From NCBI RefSeq assembly GCF_009707865.1, contig NZ_WMBA01000015.1, forward strand, positions 59,082 to 123,081: 64,000 nt of DNA, given 5' to 3'. The number at the start of each line of letters is the position of its first letter. Within the stretch, counting starts at the first letter, position 1. Positions 30,291-38,913 of this stretch are shown one piece after another. Both the position numbers and the translations under genes were made by a program. A model generated the notes under the pieces. The model saw nothing but the letters and a program-made list of their open reading frames with translations, had not been told where the DNA came from and did no database searches. The stretch comes from Amycolatopsis pithecellobii. Lineage in GTDB: Bacteria; Actinomycetota; Actinomycetes; Mycobacteriales; Pseudonocardiaceae.

Positions 30291-30364
30291 GCCCCCGTAG
30301 CCCAACCGGCAGAGGCAGTCGACTTAAAATCGATCAAGTGCGGGTTCGATTCCCGTCGGGGGCA
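30291..30364 (+). tRNA. tRNA-Leu (anticodon TAA), short variable arm; integration target
   Basis: 74 nt. The acceptor stem GCCCCCG/CGGGGGC is perfect, the T arm is GCGGGTTCGATTCCCGT, and the anticodon stem GTCGA/TCGAT encloses the loop CTTAAAA, giving TAA. The variable region is only about 5 nt (CAAGT), unlike class II leucine tRNAs. The discriminator is A. Its 3' end is duplicated at 31428 and 52650, marking it as an attachment site. Confidence 0.9.
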
Positions 30365-30381
30365 CTGTTTCCGCTGGCCAG
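30351..30381. other. Left attachment-site copy (attL) at the tRNA-Leu 3' end
   Basis: 31 nt covering the last 14 bases of the tRNA plus 17 bases downstream are identical to 52650-52680. Weaker similarity continues for about 80 nt to the right of both copies, including CCCTCACAAGA (near 30445 and 52732). Confidence 0.8.
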
Positions 30382-30606
30382 CGGGTTGTGGCGGATGCTG
30401 CTCAAGATCATCGGCCCCATTTACGCCCCACTTTGGCCGGAACCCTCACAAGAGGTCTTCGAGAGCCGCCGCGTTCTCGGCCGAGACGGGGCATGGCAAG
30501 TGACGACGATCGACGAGTATCCCAGCCGCAGGTCAGCGGCCATGTGATCGCTCCGTCGCTGATCACCGAACACCCGAATAAGGTCAAGGGGACGCGCGCT
30601 CAGCCG

Positions 30607-30972
30607 ATGAGTACGACGTCGTCACGCACGGGCTACCGTGGAGGCGTGACTGCCGCCGCTGCGAACCACGGCCCGGGCCCTTACCGGGAGCGACTCGACT
30701 CGCCCCGGGACATCCGCGCTGCTCTGCTGCCCGAGGAGGTCGGGGAGTTCGACGAGGCGTACCAGCGAGCGCTTCGACTGGCGGCGGAGACGCTGAGCCT
30801 GGAAGCGCTGCACTCGATGCTGGCCAACTGGCGGCGTATCGCTCGTATGACACTGGTGAACCCTGCGGGGCATCGTCGGATGCTGGAACAGGCGCAGCGG
30901 ACGATGGAGACCGGTCAGCCGCCCGAGGGGGCCGTGGAGTGGAACCAGCTTCGCGCGGAGCTGGGCATCTGA
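30607..30972 (+). CDS. DUF6247 family protein, probable antitoxin
   Basis: It has 121 residues. The conserved core is DIRAALLPEEVGEFDEAYQRALRLAAETLSLEALHSMLANWRRIARMTLVNPAGHRRMLEQAQ, with the Phe-Asp-Glu and WRR..HRRML blocks of DUF6247. Such proteins are regularly paired with RelE/ParE-like toxins, and the next frame, 4 nt downstream, encodes one. A shorter start (GTG 30646) is possible but sits 1 nt from GGAGG. A second, decayed copy lies at 61768-61977. Confidence 0.8.
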   Translation: MSTTSSRTGYRGGVTAAAANHGPGPYRERLDSPRDIRAALLPEEVGEFDEAYQRALRLAAETLSLEALHSMLANWRRIARMTLVNPAGHRRMLEQAQRTMETGQPPEGAVEWNQLRAELGI

Positions 30973-30976
30973 CCCT

Positions 30977-31232
30977 GTGGCCTACCGCATCCTCACGGAC
31001 CCCTCAAGTTCATGCTCAGATCGACGCGCTTCCCACTGAGGCGCTGTCCTTGTTGGCCGACGCGATGGGCGTCCTCGAACTGACCCCGTGGAACGGCCCG
31101 GCGTACAACGAGGCGAAACCAGACAGCCCGATGCGGCAGTTCGACTTCGGCGAGGGGCGTGGCCTCATCACCTACCTCGTGCTCGACGATCTAGACCGGG
31201 TCGACGTACTGGACGTGACCTGGATTGGGTAG
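30977..31232 (+). pseudogene. RelE/ParE-type toxin, frameshifted
   Basis: GTG at 30977 opens VAYRILTDPS; the remainder, HAQIDALPTEALSLLADAMGVLELTPWNG..., lies in another frame. Removing one A from the TCAAGT at about 31004-31009 restores one continuous 84-residue protein reading DPSVHAQIDALPT, ending DLDRVDVLDVTWIG. The fold pattern is that of small cytoplasmic RelE/ParE-like RNases or gyrase poisons. With the shift, only a short peptide would be made, so the toxin is inactive unless this is a sequencing error. Confidence 0.78.
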
Positions 31233-31427
31233 GGCAAGTCTCCCGCGCCGACGGTTAACCGTGACGGCGCAGGGAAGATCAACTGCCCCATTTACGCCCC
31301 ATAATGGTTGTCATGTGACGGTAAGCGACGGAACCGACGAGGCCACTGTTTGCGCTGTTCGCGCAGCTAGTCGTAGGTATCAGCAGGCAACCGCAAAGGC
31401 TGTCCAAGATCGCCTGGAAATCGACAC

Positions 31428-31458
31428 AGTGCGGGTTCGATTCCCGTCGGGGGCACTG
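31428..31458. other. tRNA-Leu 3'-end fragment (second att-like copy)
   Basis: 31 nt identical to 30337-30367 (T arm, acceptor 3' strand and three bases beyond). The preceding GGAAATCGACAC resembles the anticodon-arm region but no 5' half follows the cloverleaf, so this is a scar or att site, not a tRNA gene. The rest of 31233-31614 shows no gene. Confidence 0.8.
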
Positions 31459-31614
31459 CACAAACCATCGCCAGCGTCGAACTGCCGCAGGTTTGAATCC
31501 TCGGCAGGACTACCAACGGATGGGAACGGGGCTGACCAGGGACTTTTCGTCGGCACGTTGGTGATCGAGGCGAGCTTCGAGCTTCGAGCTTCCGGGCTCA
31601 GGCGGGGGCCCGGC

Positions 31615-32325
31615 ATGAGCGCCAGTTCGCAGACGGTTGCCCGGTTTGTTACGGTCACGATGGGTTTGGTCATCGGGCTCACATTCTTCTTCGGGTTTGG
31701 GAACGTCCTCAATCTGGCGTTGAAGCTCCAGGTGCCGGTGTTCGTGGCTCCGCTGGTGGCGCCTGCTGTTGACTTGACGGTGCTGGGGTTGCTCGTCGGT
31801 ACGCGGCACCTGGCGCTGTCCGGGGCCGGCGAGGAGGTGTTGCGGCCGGCGCGACGTCTGCTGTTGGCGGTGAGCGTGGTGACCCTGCTGTTGAACGTCG
31901 CCGATCCGGTTTTCGCTGGTCAATGGGGTAAGGCCGCGTTCGACTCTGTTGGCCCACTCCTGCTTGTCGGGGTATGCGAAGCAGGGCCCGGCCTCCTTCG
32001 CGCGCTGAGTGCCACGAACACTGATCTCGGGTCAGAGGCGCTGTCCCAATCTTCGTCAGCAGACTCGACGAAGGGCGGTCCGGAAGAGGCAGAGGGGCCC
32101 GCGACGCTGTGTCACCAGTATGTTGAAGGGCCGTTTCCAAGCTGGGTTGGTGATCTCGACGAGGAGCTCGTGCAGCGGGCTCGGCAGGCAGACGCCGACC
32201 ACTGGCGACGTTTTCGTCGTCCGGTCTCTGCGGAGACGCTCCGGAAACAGCTTCGGGTCGGTGCCCGGACATCGCGGGCTCTGGTAGCTCTTGTTCGCTC
32301 GGAAAACGTTCCCGCGAGCGCGTGA
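31615..32325 (+). CDS. DUF2637 family membrane protein (Spd/conjugative-element type)
   Basis: It has 236 residues. Four hydrophobic segments are visible in the first 130 residues (VTVTMGLVIGLTFFFGFG, VFVAPLVAPAVDLTVLGLLV, LLLAVSVVTLLLNVA, VGPLLLVGVCEAGPGLL). The pattern GNVLNLALKLQVPVFVAPLVAPAVDL...GTRHLALSG is typical of DUF2637 proteins encoded on Streptomyces-type integrative plasmids, where Spd-like proteins help intra-mycelial spreading. The C-terminal 100 residues are hydrophilic. It supports an AICE-like origin for this end of the island; no replication or TraB gene remains. Confidence 0.78.
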   Translation: MSASSQTVARFVTVTMGLVIGLTFFFGFGNVLNLALKLQVPVFVAPLVAPAVDLTVLGLLVGTRHLALSGAGEEVLRPARRLLLAVSVVTLLLNVADPVFAGQWGKAAFDSVGPLLLVGVCEAGPGLLRALSATNTDLGSEALSQSSSADSTKGGPEEAEGPATLCHQYVEGPFPSWVGDLDEELVQRARQADADHWRRFRRPVSAETLRKQLRVGARTSRALVALVRSENVPASA

Positions 32326-32562
32326 GGAGCGTGCTGAACGTCTCGCCGGACTCGGCGATGTCTACGACACGGTGGAGTACGCAGACCTCATGGTCTGGGA
32401 CGTCGATGGTCAAGTCGGGGCCGAGGCGCGACGGTTCGCCGATCTCCGCGCGATCGCATCCGGCTGGTACGAGGCTGATGATGAGTCGCGCGGCGGGCAC
32501 GCGGGGGCCAACGGCCTAGGATCTCCATCCGGAACGCAGCGAGATCTAGCTGGGACGGTCAA
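32326..32562. other. Gap without a supported gene
   Basis: A frame at about 32330-32520 reads VYDTVEYADLMVWDVDGQVGAE but has no clear start, Shine-Dalgarno sequence or recognised family. I treat it as non-coding or a remnant. Confidence 0.4.
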
Positions 32563-35500
32563 ATGGTCGAGGGGGCGGCGCGACGAGGCCAATCCGGCAG
32601 GCGTACAGGCGTGGTACCGCGGGGCGGCAGCGTACGTTGGCGTCTGATTGATCGTGTTCTGGCGAACTACGACGCCGAGTCCGTGTTGGCGCTGTTGGGT
32701 GCGGCCGTCGACTCTCCGGTCTGTCGTTTGTGGGAGCGCCAGCTGCTGCTGTTGTGGGCGCGTGCCGTTCGCCTACCACCCCGCGGCAGCGTAGAGGCGA
32801 CGTCGTCCGATCTCGTCGGCTTTGTGGAGCAGGCGGTTCGGGCGGCGCCCGATCGGGTCTCCCGCGGTTACTTCGCGGCGGTGGACGCGCGGGCGATGGT
32901 TCGACATGAGATCGCTGGTCGTCGGCTGCGGGTGCATCCAGGTGACCACGTTCATCCACAGGTGTTTCTCCGGTCAATGTCGATGACTGCAGCGGCGATT
33001 GATCCGGTGTTGGTGCCGGTTCGCGGGTTCGGGTTGGCCGATGTGATGGAAGTGGTCCTCGGGCATGCCGACATGCTGATCTCGGCCCTCGCCCCTGCGT
33101 GGCCCGAGGCGCGGCCTGACGGGCCTGCTTTCTGGGAAGTGGCCGAGCCGGTCGTCAGCGAGGCGGAAATTGCGGTCGTGCGGGACAGGATGGCCGTTGG
33201 TCCGGAGGTGTTGGTTACGGAGTGCGGCTACCCAGCGCGGGCCGCAGCGGCATTGACGTGGTTGACCCGTCCAGCATCCGCGATCAAAGTGGCGTCTCGG
33301 CCGACTGAGCCGGCATTGGGGCCGACTCTGGTGGTCGACGGCGGCTCCCGAAGCGTGTCTGTGCCAGCAGCGATGACCATGGCGACGTTGGCGGCGGCGA
33401 CCCAGGAGTTGGCCGACCAGGCGGCGGAGTCGGCGTTGTCCCATCATCGGCTTAACGCGGTCGTTCAGCGGCGGGCTGTTCGGGTACTTACGGGTCACAC
33501 GACCGTGGAGTTGACCGAGGAGGCGGTCGATGATGCCGCCTCATCGATCCAGGCCCGGTGGGTGATGCCTCCAGACGAACCGGTATCCGCCGTCGTCCGG
33601 GGTGAGGCGCGGCGACGCACTGAGCAGGTTCGCGGTCGGCTGCTGGATCCAGAAGTGGTGCAGGGACCGCGGCACGCGACGGTGATCGTGAGCGGCCTGG
33701 GCTCGGGTGATCTGGGACTCGCCCTGTATTGGACGGACTACCGCTGGGCACGGGAATCTGCAGGTCGACCTGAGAAGGTTCGGCCGCCTGTGCGGCTCGT
33801 GATCTACGGCGGGCCGGCCGTGCTCGCCGCTCAACAGATCACCGATACGGTCCGGCTGCACGTCGAGGAACTTGTCGAGATCCTTTCGGACGCCCAGGGT
33901 GATCAGATTCTGCTCGCCTGCTTCCTGGACGACCTCTATCGGCCAGACTCGAAGGCTCCGCTCTTCCTAGATGACGTCCTGGATGCGTGGTCGGTGTGGC
34001 GACAGCGCGGCTACCTCGTCCCACCCGTTGACTTCGATGGCGTCTGGGAGGAGCGATACGACCAACCCGACGATCTGCCGTGGGCGCGAGCCGCGGCTTG
34101 GGAACCGATTGAGCAGCTCTTGTCCGACGCGGCCGTACCTGCCTCCGTCGGGTGGCCGGTCGCGCGACTGAGCCAGGACGGCGATGAGGCAGACCTGTTC
34201 GATCGCGGAGACGGCATCGCCTTGTTGGTACGCCGAGATCCGGGCATCGTGATCTACGCATTCCTCGGCGAGGCCGAAAAACTTGGCCTGAGCCCGGATG
34301 CGCTGTTCGGATTCGCCGACGGGGTACGTGTCACGGTAGGTCGCGCCGCGGCAATCTCGTCGCACCTGAACTTAGGTGACCGCGTTCCGCTCAGCCTGGT
34401 ACTTCGTCTGCTGCCCGAGGCGGCATCGGAGCACGATCAAGAAATCGCAGGCGTTCCGTATCGCGTCGGGGTGTCTGCGGATCGTGCTGTCATCGAGATC
34501 GGCATTGTCCCGGAGGCGATGTCACTGTTTCAGGGCGACGGCCTGGAGGGGCACAGTGCACTCGGCTTTGCACTGTACGAGGCCGTAGCACGGTTGCGGC
34601 AAGCCCGCGGCGACGCACCCGGCCTCTCCCGCGAAGAGTTTTCCGCTGCGTGGGACTCCTGCCTGCCAGTAACGACCGTGGCATTCGTCGAGTCCGATAC
34701 TCCGGCCCTGCCTGAGCCGGATGCGCTGCCACGCGGTCCTCACATGAGGATGCGGGCAATCGAGGCTGTGGCACGGACCGTGCGTCAGCACGGCATACCG
34801 TCCGGTAGTTACACCGGCGAATCCGCTGTCCAGGTATGCCGGGAGCACCTGTTGCCGGCGCTGGAAGATGCCCTCGTCGCTCGAACCCGTACCTACCGTC
34901 CGAGCCTTGTGGATGAGGTTCTACGCCGGCTCAACGCCGCCTATGCAACGCGATTCGTGGAGCAGACCACTATCGCCCGCTCGCTCGCCGGCCCGTTCGC
35001 AGACAACTGGATCGAGCACGCACTCGCAGCCGAGGAAGGCGCGGCAGTGACGCGTCCGCTCGAAGTCCTGCTCGAGTACCTCCTGGCCTACTCCCAAGAC
35101 GGGGATCGAGACGCAGACGTCCTCGATGTCGCCGACCTTGTAGCGCTGGCTGATCTCGTGCTGAGTACCGCGACACGCATCCGCACTGCCGACCAGCATC
35201 TGTCGGACTTCGCGGTTCTCGTCGCCGACGGAGTATTCGCCTTCACCGACGAACCGAATGATGTCGACGCCGATCTCGCCAGCCAGGGCTTCGATCACGA
35301 CGCGTACTCACGCGCTCGCCGTGACCAGCAGGTTGCCCTGGCGCGTGCCGCAGGCCCCGCCGCCGAGCCGGAACACAGACAGCGGATGCCCATAGACGTG
35401 ACAGCGCGATCGCCGCAGCCGTTCGCGTCATTTCACGACATCGCCGACGAGATCCTCCGCCAAGCCGACGATGGGTTGCGTGGCGCGACAGGCACCGGCC

Positions 35501-36381
35501 TGGACGCCATCCGAGCCGTCCTGCACACGGCACAAGCCTGGCCTGTCGGTAACGACGGGCTGGCCCGAGTAGAGCCGGGAGCGTTGGTGGCCGACGCAAC
35601 GGCCTGGAGTCGGCTACCCGAAACCGAAGTGAACGCCGCTCTCGAAACGCTGACACTTAACCGCGAGACTCTGGAACCCTTGAGCGCTGAGCAGGTCGCT
35701 GACCTGGAAGATCGACCTGATCGATTGCCGCTTCGGCCCCTGCCCATGGTCAACGGTGTGGTGTTGGTTGGTCCCTGGATCGCCCATGCGGGCCTTACCG
35801 CGTACGTCACCTACCTGATGGACAGTCGCCTTCCTCCCCTGCGCGCATTACCTCAACACCTGCTCAACCTCATGCAGCGCCGACGACAACAGCAGAACAA
35901 CGAACTCGAGGACGAAGTTCTGTCGGTCGTCAACAACCTCGGACTACCTCGCCGGTTTCGTTTCACCCAGGGAGAATTGGCGAGAGCGGGCATCCCGGCG
36001 GATGATGGCGAAATCGATCTGTTGGTGGCCGACGTCGAACATCGCCGCCTGTGGGTGTGCGAGATCAAGGATCCGCAAGCAGCACACTCGCCACCTGCGC
36101 TGTTCCGGCACATCAGGAGCTTCGTTAAGGGCGACGGGCACGTCGCCAAACTGCTGTCAAAGGCTGATGTGATCGGCGAGCACGCCCGACAAGCAGCCAA
36201 AGCGTGCGGGGTAGAAGACGATCTTCCGTGGCGCGTCGTTCCGCTGCTTGTCACACGCTGGGTTGAGCCCGCAGCCTTCATCGCTCATCCGAAGGTCGCC
36301 TTTACCGTGCTTGACCGGCTGGCTGCGGTGCTGGGCAAGGATTCAGACCCTGACCCATTGACCTCAACTTATGATCTGTAG
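32563..36381 (+). CDS. Very large uncharacterised protein with C-terminal PD-(D/E)xK nuclease-like domain
   Basis: It has 1272 residues and stands alone. The first 1100 residues match no family I recognise; they are soluble, acidic and rich in Ala, Val, Leu, Arg and Asp, with no Walker A loop, no membrane span and no obvious repeats. The end reads EIDLLVADVEHRRLWVCEIKD: D1152, E1167 and K1169 fit the D-X(14)-E-X-K core of the PD-(D/E)xK superfamily, preceded by a helix ELEDEVLSVV with the extra Glu. The start is uncertain (ATG 32563 has a weak Shine-Dalgarno). Its size, isolation and place in a tRNA island suggest a self-contained defence effector (inference). Confidence 0.8.
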   Translation: MVEGAARRGQSGRRTGVVPRGGSVRWRLIDRVLANYDAESVLALLGAAVDSPVCRLWERQLLLLWARAVRLPPRGSVEATSSDLVGFVEQAVRAAPDRVSRGYFAAVDARAMVRHEIAGRRLRVHPGDHVHPQVFLRSMSMTAAAIDPVLVPVRGFGLADVMEVVLGHADMLISALAPAWPEARPDGPAFWEVAEPVVSEAEIAVVRDRMAVGPEVLVTECGYPARAAAALTWLTRPASAIKVASRPTEPALGPTLVVDGGSRSVSVPAAMTMATLAAATQELADQAAESALSHHRLNAVVQRRAVRVLTGHTTVELTEEAVDDAASSIQARWVMPPDEPVSAVVRGEARRRTEQVRGRLLDPEVVQGPRHATVIVSGLGSGDLGLALYWTDYRWARESAGRPEKVRPPVRLVIYGGPAVLAAQQITDTVRLHVEELVEILSDAQGDQILLACFLDDLYRPDSKAPLFLDDVLDAWSVWRQRGYLVPPVDFDGVWEERYDQPDDLPWARAAAWEPIEQLLSDAAVPASVGWPVARLSQDGDEADLFDRGDGIALLVRRDPGIVIYAFLGEAEKLGLSPDALFGFADGVRVTVGRAAAISSHLNLGDRVPLSLVLRLLPEAASEHDQEIAGVPYRVGVSADRAVIEIGIVPEAMSLFQGDGLEGHSALGFALYEAVARLRQARGDAPGLSREEFSAAWDSCLPVTTVAFVESDTPALPEPDALPRGPHMRMRAIEAVARTVRQHGIPSGSYTGESAVQVCREHLLPALEDALVARTRTYRPSLVDEVLRRLNAAYATRFVEQTTIARSLAGPFADNWIEHALAAEEGAAVTRPLEVLLEYLLAYSQDGDRDADVLDVADLVALADLVLSTATRIRTADQHLSDFAVLVADGVFAFTDEPNDVDADLASQGFDHDAYSRARRDQQVALARAAGPAAEPEHRQRMPIDVTARSPQPFASFHDIADEILRQADDGLRGATGTGLDAIRAVLHTAQAWPVGNDGLARVEPGALVADATAWSRLPETEVNAALETLTLNRETLEPLSAEQVADLEDRPDRLPLRPLPMVNGVVLVGPWIAHAGLTAYVTYLMDSRLPPLRALPQHLLNLMQRRRQQQNNELEDEVLSVVNNLGLPRRFRFTQGELARAGIPADDGEIDLLVADVEHRRLWVCEIKDPQAAHSPPALFRHIRSFVKGDGHVAKLLSKADVIGEHARQAAKACGVEDDLPWRVVPLLVTRWVEPAAFIAHPKVAFTVLDRLAAVLGKDSDPDPLTSTYDL

Positions 36382-36817
36382 GTCGAACCACGCCCGGTTC
36401 TGTCTGTAAATGGCAGTTCTTCGATAATCGACGGTGGTGTACCTGCCGAGGAGCTGGTTTGTGGCGTGATTATGTCCGCGATTCTTGACTGCACTTGTTC
36501 GTAGACTCTGAACGCACATGTTGACCGCATTTCATGATCAATATGACTGAGTTAGACGGCATTTTGGCGTTACTCGTGATCAAGTCTGGGCGCTACTAGG
36601 CGCACCTTCAGATGGTTCGCCCTCAGCTTCGCTCGAGCCCCTGTTGCTTGCCGGGGTGCGTGGCCATCGCGTTACCAATCGTGGGCTGCCCGCTGCGGCG
36701 CGAAAGTGGAACAGGTTATCGTGCTGACGGTTGGCGGCGCTGCGTTCCCGAATGACCGATAATCGGCATGAGTGTACGTCTGACTATCCGGACGTCCGGA
36801 TGGCTCAATTCGCAGTG
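36382..36817. other. 436-bp non-coding stretch
   Basis: Visibly less GC-rich than the surroundings, with no family-like frame, tRNA or clear repeat. It separates the large putative nuclease from the fragment graveyard. Confidence 0.6.
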
Positions 36818-37438
36818 CTAATCCGATCCAAGCATTCGGATGTTCCGCCATACATGGGCGTAGCTGCGGTACGCCGCGCGCATCCAGGAAGGAACAGAGT
36901 TCCAATCGGTGGCCACCTGGCGCTCGCCCCAAGCCACCTGCATGATCCGGCGATCATCGGCGAAGTCCTCGACAAGATCGCGGCGCAGAAAGAGTAGGTG
37001 GCCGCGCCAGGGTTTGTCCGCACGGAAGGTGGCGGAGGCACGTCGGCCGTCCAGGCTCACGAGGTCCACGGTGCCGGGTAACTGGCGTAGTCCGAATCGG
37101 GCAGCGAACTCGAACGACGGCACGTCGTAGCCCCCGCCGAGCTCGACCTCCGAAGTGCTGTCGGGGGCGAAATCCACGGCGACCTGGTCGAACCTGATGC
37201 CGTCGTCCTGCCAGTCGCGGCACAGAGCGCGGCGCGAGAAGGCGCCCGGGGCATTGTCGTCGAAGATCAGCTCGAACCGGGGGCTCCACGGCATCTCAGC
37301 GGCCAGCACGTCGCGGACCATCGGCAGCCGAGGGAAGAAGTCGTTCCCGAGATACTCTTGCTCACTGGCGAGCTGTTGGGCGGGTTCAGCGTCCTCCTGC
37401 TCCAGCACGAGGGTTCGGAAGAACCCGAACTCATGAGC
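36818..37438 (-). pseudogene. C-terminal part of an unknown protein
   Basis: About 205 residues with good coding character run from the junction near 37438 to a stop at 36818: EFGFFRTLVLEQEDAEPAQQLASEQEYLGNDFFPR... ending WRNIRMLGSD. There is no start or Shine-Dalgarno sequence; the frame simply begins where an epoxide-hydrolase fragment stops. I do not recognise the family. It is probably the remaining C-terminus of a longer gene cut by deletion. Confidence 0.55.
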
Positions 37439-37439
37439 A

Positions 37440-37570
37440 GAGGGACAGCATCCCCGTGCGGTGAGCGGATATGTAGGAAGGTGATGTCCAGGCCGTCGAT
37501 TTCGGTCTTGGAGTGGTTGTGGGAATTGAGGAGTTTCTCCACCCGCCGCCAGTCATAGCGAGTCTGCCAA
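37440..37570 (-). pseudogene. Epoxide hydrolase N-terminal domain fragment
   Basis: In one frame: TRYDWRRVEKLLNSHNHSKTEIDGLDITFLHIRSPHGDAVPLLM, the conserved end of the epoxide-hydrolase N-domain (WR..E..LN....F.TEIDGL.IHF.HVRSP..DA.PL). The next expected HGWPGS is missing; the frame enters the unrelated fragment at about 37440. Confidence 0.75.
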
Positions 37571-37654
37571 TGCCGGCACGCCTACAACAACCCATACGGA
37601 GGCGACGACCCCTCCGGCTGGCACACCAACCACGTCCACATCAGCATGTACTAA
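37571..37654 (+). pseudogene. C-terminal tail of a peptidase/cell-wall-hydrolase-like gene
   Basis: HAYNNPYGGDDPSGWHTNHVHISMY followed by TAA (37652-37654) resembles the GGDD...H..HVH.S tail of M15/M23-like enzymes that ends with metal-ligand histidines. Only about 28 codons are left. Its stop codon abuts the 418-bp repeat. Confidence 0.5.
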
Positions 37655-38071
37655 TTTTGACAAAAGTTTCATCTGATGATGGATTCGGGCCGTTGTCCAA
37701 CGGTCGGCAAAGCTGTCACCAGCGGGAACTCTGTCGACGATGAGACCTTACCGTGACGGCTTTGGTCGATGGATCATCTGTGTGTCCACTTAGTATTCTT
37801 TCATTAGAAGAAGGATTCCGTCTCCTGATGAAGGGCGTCGTGGTGGCCGTTCGTGTGGTCGATGTCGCAGGTGCGGCGCATCTCGTTCTCGGGGACCGGG
37901 GCGCGGTGCGGCACCTGGATCCGGCCGAGGCGATGTTCGCGGCGATGCTGACCGGATGGGACCGCCAGCAGGCGAGCCGACTGCTGGCCGCGTCGACGCG
38001 TAAGCAACGGGTAGATGCGGTTCGCCGGTTCGCGCGGTTCGTCGGCTCGTACCCGTGGCAGTGGACGCCGG
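37654..38071. repeat. 418-bp direct repeat, copy 1
   Basis: Identical to 50503-50920 as far as I can read. It holds a non-coding leader of about 175 bp beginning ATTTTGACAAAAGTTTCATC and the first 81 codons of a tyrosine-recombinase gene. The left borders of both copies abut unrelated sequence, as expected for the end of a mobile element. Same orientation as copy 2, 12,849 bp apart. Confidence 0.93.
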
Positions 38072-38125
38072 CTGATGTGGAAGAGTGGTCCGCTGAGCTG
38101 CGTGGTGGCCGTTCGCACTCGACTT
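37829..38125 (+). pseudogene. Tyrosine site-specific recombinase, N-terminal fragment
   Basis: ATG at 37829 starts MKGVVVAVRVVDVAGAAHLVLGDRG..., and QQASRLLAASTRKQRVDAVRRFARFVGSYPWQW-type helices form the core-binding (SAM-like) domain of actinobacterial phage-type integrases. The frame reaches GGRSHST then joins an IS3 fragment near 38125. The catalytic R-H-R-Y domain is missing, so it is inactive. Copy 2 of the same N-terminus lies at 50678-50920. Confidence 0.75.
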
Positions 38126-38345
38126 GGCTGCCGCGGTCGGAGTGGAAGACCGCGCCGGGTCGGGTCAGGCTGCGGTGGTGGGCGAGTTCGATGGCGTCGC
38201 AGACGAGTTCGGCGCGCATGTGCTCGGCCATGGCGTGGCCGATGACTTCGCGGTTGAACAGGTCGATGACGGTGGCGAGGTAGAGCCAGCCTTCGGTGGT
38301 GGGCAGGGAGGTGATGTCACCGACCAGGCGGTGTCCGGGGGTGGC
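38125..38345 (-). mobile_element. IS3-family transposase (OrfB) fragment
   Basis: HRLVGDITSLPTTEGWLYLATVIDLFNREVIGHAMAEHM...GAVFHSDRGSQ is the rve integrase core of IS3 OrfB: first Asp in GDIT, second Asp in HSDRGSQ. The third acidic residue and both ends are lost. Truncated at one side by the recombinase fragment and at the other by a maturase fragment. Confidence 0.85.
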
Positions 38346-38350
38346 TGCGG

Positions 38351-38413
38351 TAGGTAGTACTGGACCAGGCCGCGGTACTCGGCCTGGTACTTCGCGACGA
38401 TGGCCGCGCTCAA
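38351..38413 (-). mobile_element. Group II intron maturase fragment
   Basis: SAAIVAKYQAEYRGLVQYYL matches the start of the maturase X-domain (I..RY..EYRGLV.YYL). About 21 codons only; no intron RNA structure is visible. Confidence 0.6.
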
Positions 38414-38546
38414 ATGCGTCTACCTCGCGCTGATGAGCCTCGACCCCACCGGCACCGGCTGCCGCCGGTGGACCATGCACTGGAAGGCACCTCTGAACGC
38501 ATTCCAGATCGCCTTCGAAGGCCGGCTGATCCCGGCCACACACTGA
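38409..38546 (+). mobile_element. IS256-family transposase C-terminal fragment
   Basis: LKCVYLALMSLDPTGTGCRRWTMHWKAPLNAFQIAFEGRLIPATH-stop is the conserved IS256 C-terminus (KCLYL..RSLDP.G.G..RW...WK.ALNAF). 45 codons remain. Confidence 0.8.
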
Positions 38547-38619
38547 CTGCCAGCAACCAAGGTCAGTCGTTAACTGGACAGACCCACCCGTGACGGTCGT
38601 TGCCGTTGGCGTTGGGTGA

Positions 38620-38780
38620 TCATGTGGTGCGGTCGTGTTCGATGTGCAGGATCAAGAGGACTGCGGCGATGTCCGGCTGATGGTCCAGGGGTAGAGGCTG
38701 ATGTTGCGCAGGGCTTTGAAGGGTGGTCTTGAGTAGTGAGTTGCCGCGTTTGCAGATGGGGCGGACGGGCGTTGTGGGCT
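38620..38780 (-). mobile_element. IS5-like transposase C-terminal remnant, frameshifted
   Basis: CKRGNSLLKTT, then in a second frame FKALRNISLYPWTI, then DIAAVLLILHIEHDRTT-stop. Together they read as the C-terminus of an actinobacterial IS5-type transposase carrying two indels. Family assignment is moderate. Confidence 0.5.
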
Positions 38781-38913
38781 CGGGTGGCGCTTCCCGCCCG
38801 CAAGTTGGCACCTCTCTGTGTCAAGCCGTCGGCAACAGAGAGGTCTCCAACTTACTAGGGGCGTTCCATCGCGCCAGTTTATCTAGACATGGACTCCCAA
38901 TCGCATGTAAGTT

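Noticed and set aside
30291..30364. bldA-type regulatory tRNA
   Set aside because: The anticodon agrees, but the short variable arm and different body do not match bldA; I kept only tRNA-Leu(TAA).
31400..31458. A second functional tRNA gene
   Set aside because: Only the 3' half is present; there is no matching acceptor 5' strand or D arm.
32291..32647. A 118-residue gene between the DUF2637 and the large nuclease-like genes
   Set aside because: No Shine-Dalgarno sequence, no family, and it overlaps both neighbours in another frame.
38351..38413. A retron, diversity-generating retroelement or active group II intron
   Set aside because: Only about 21 residues of the maturase X-domain remain, with no reverse transcriptase motifs.
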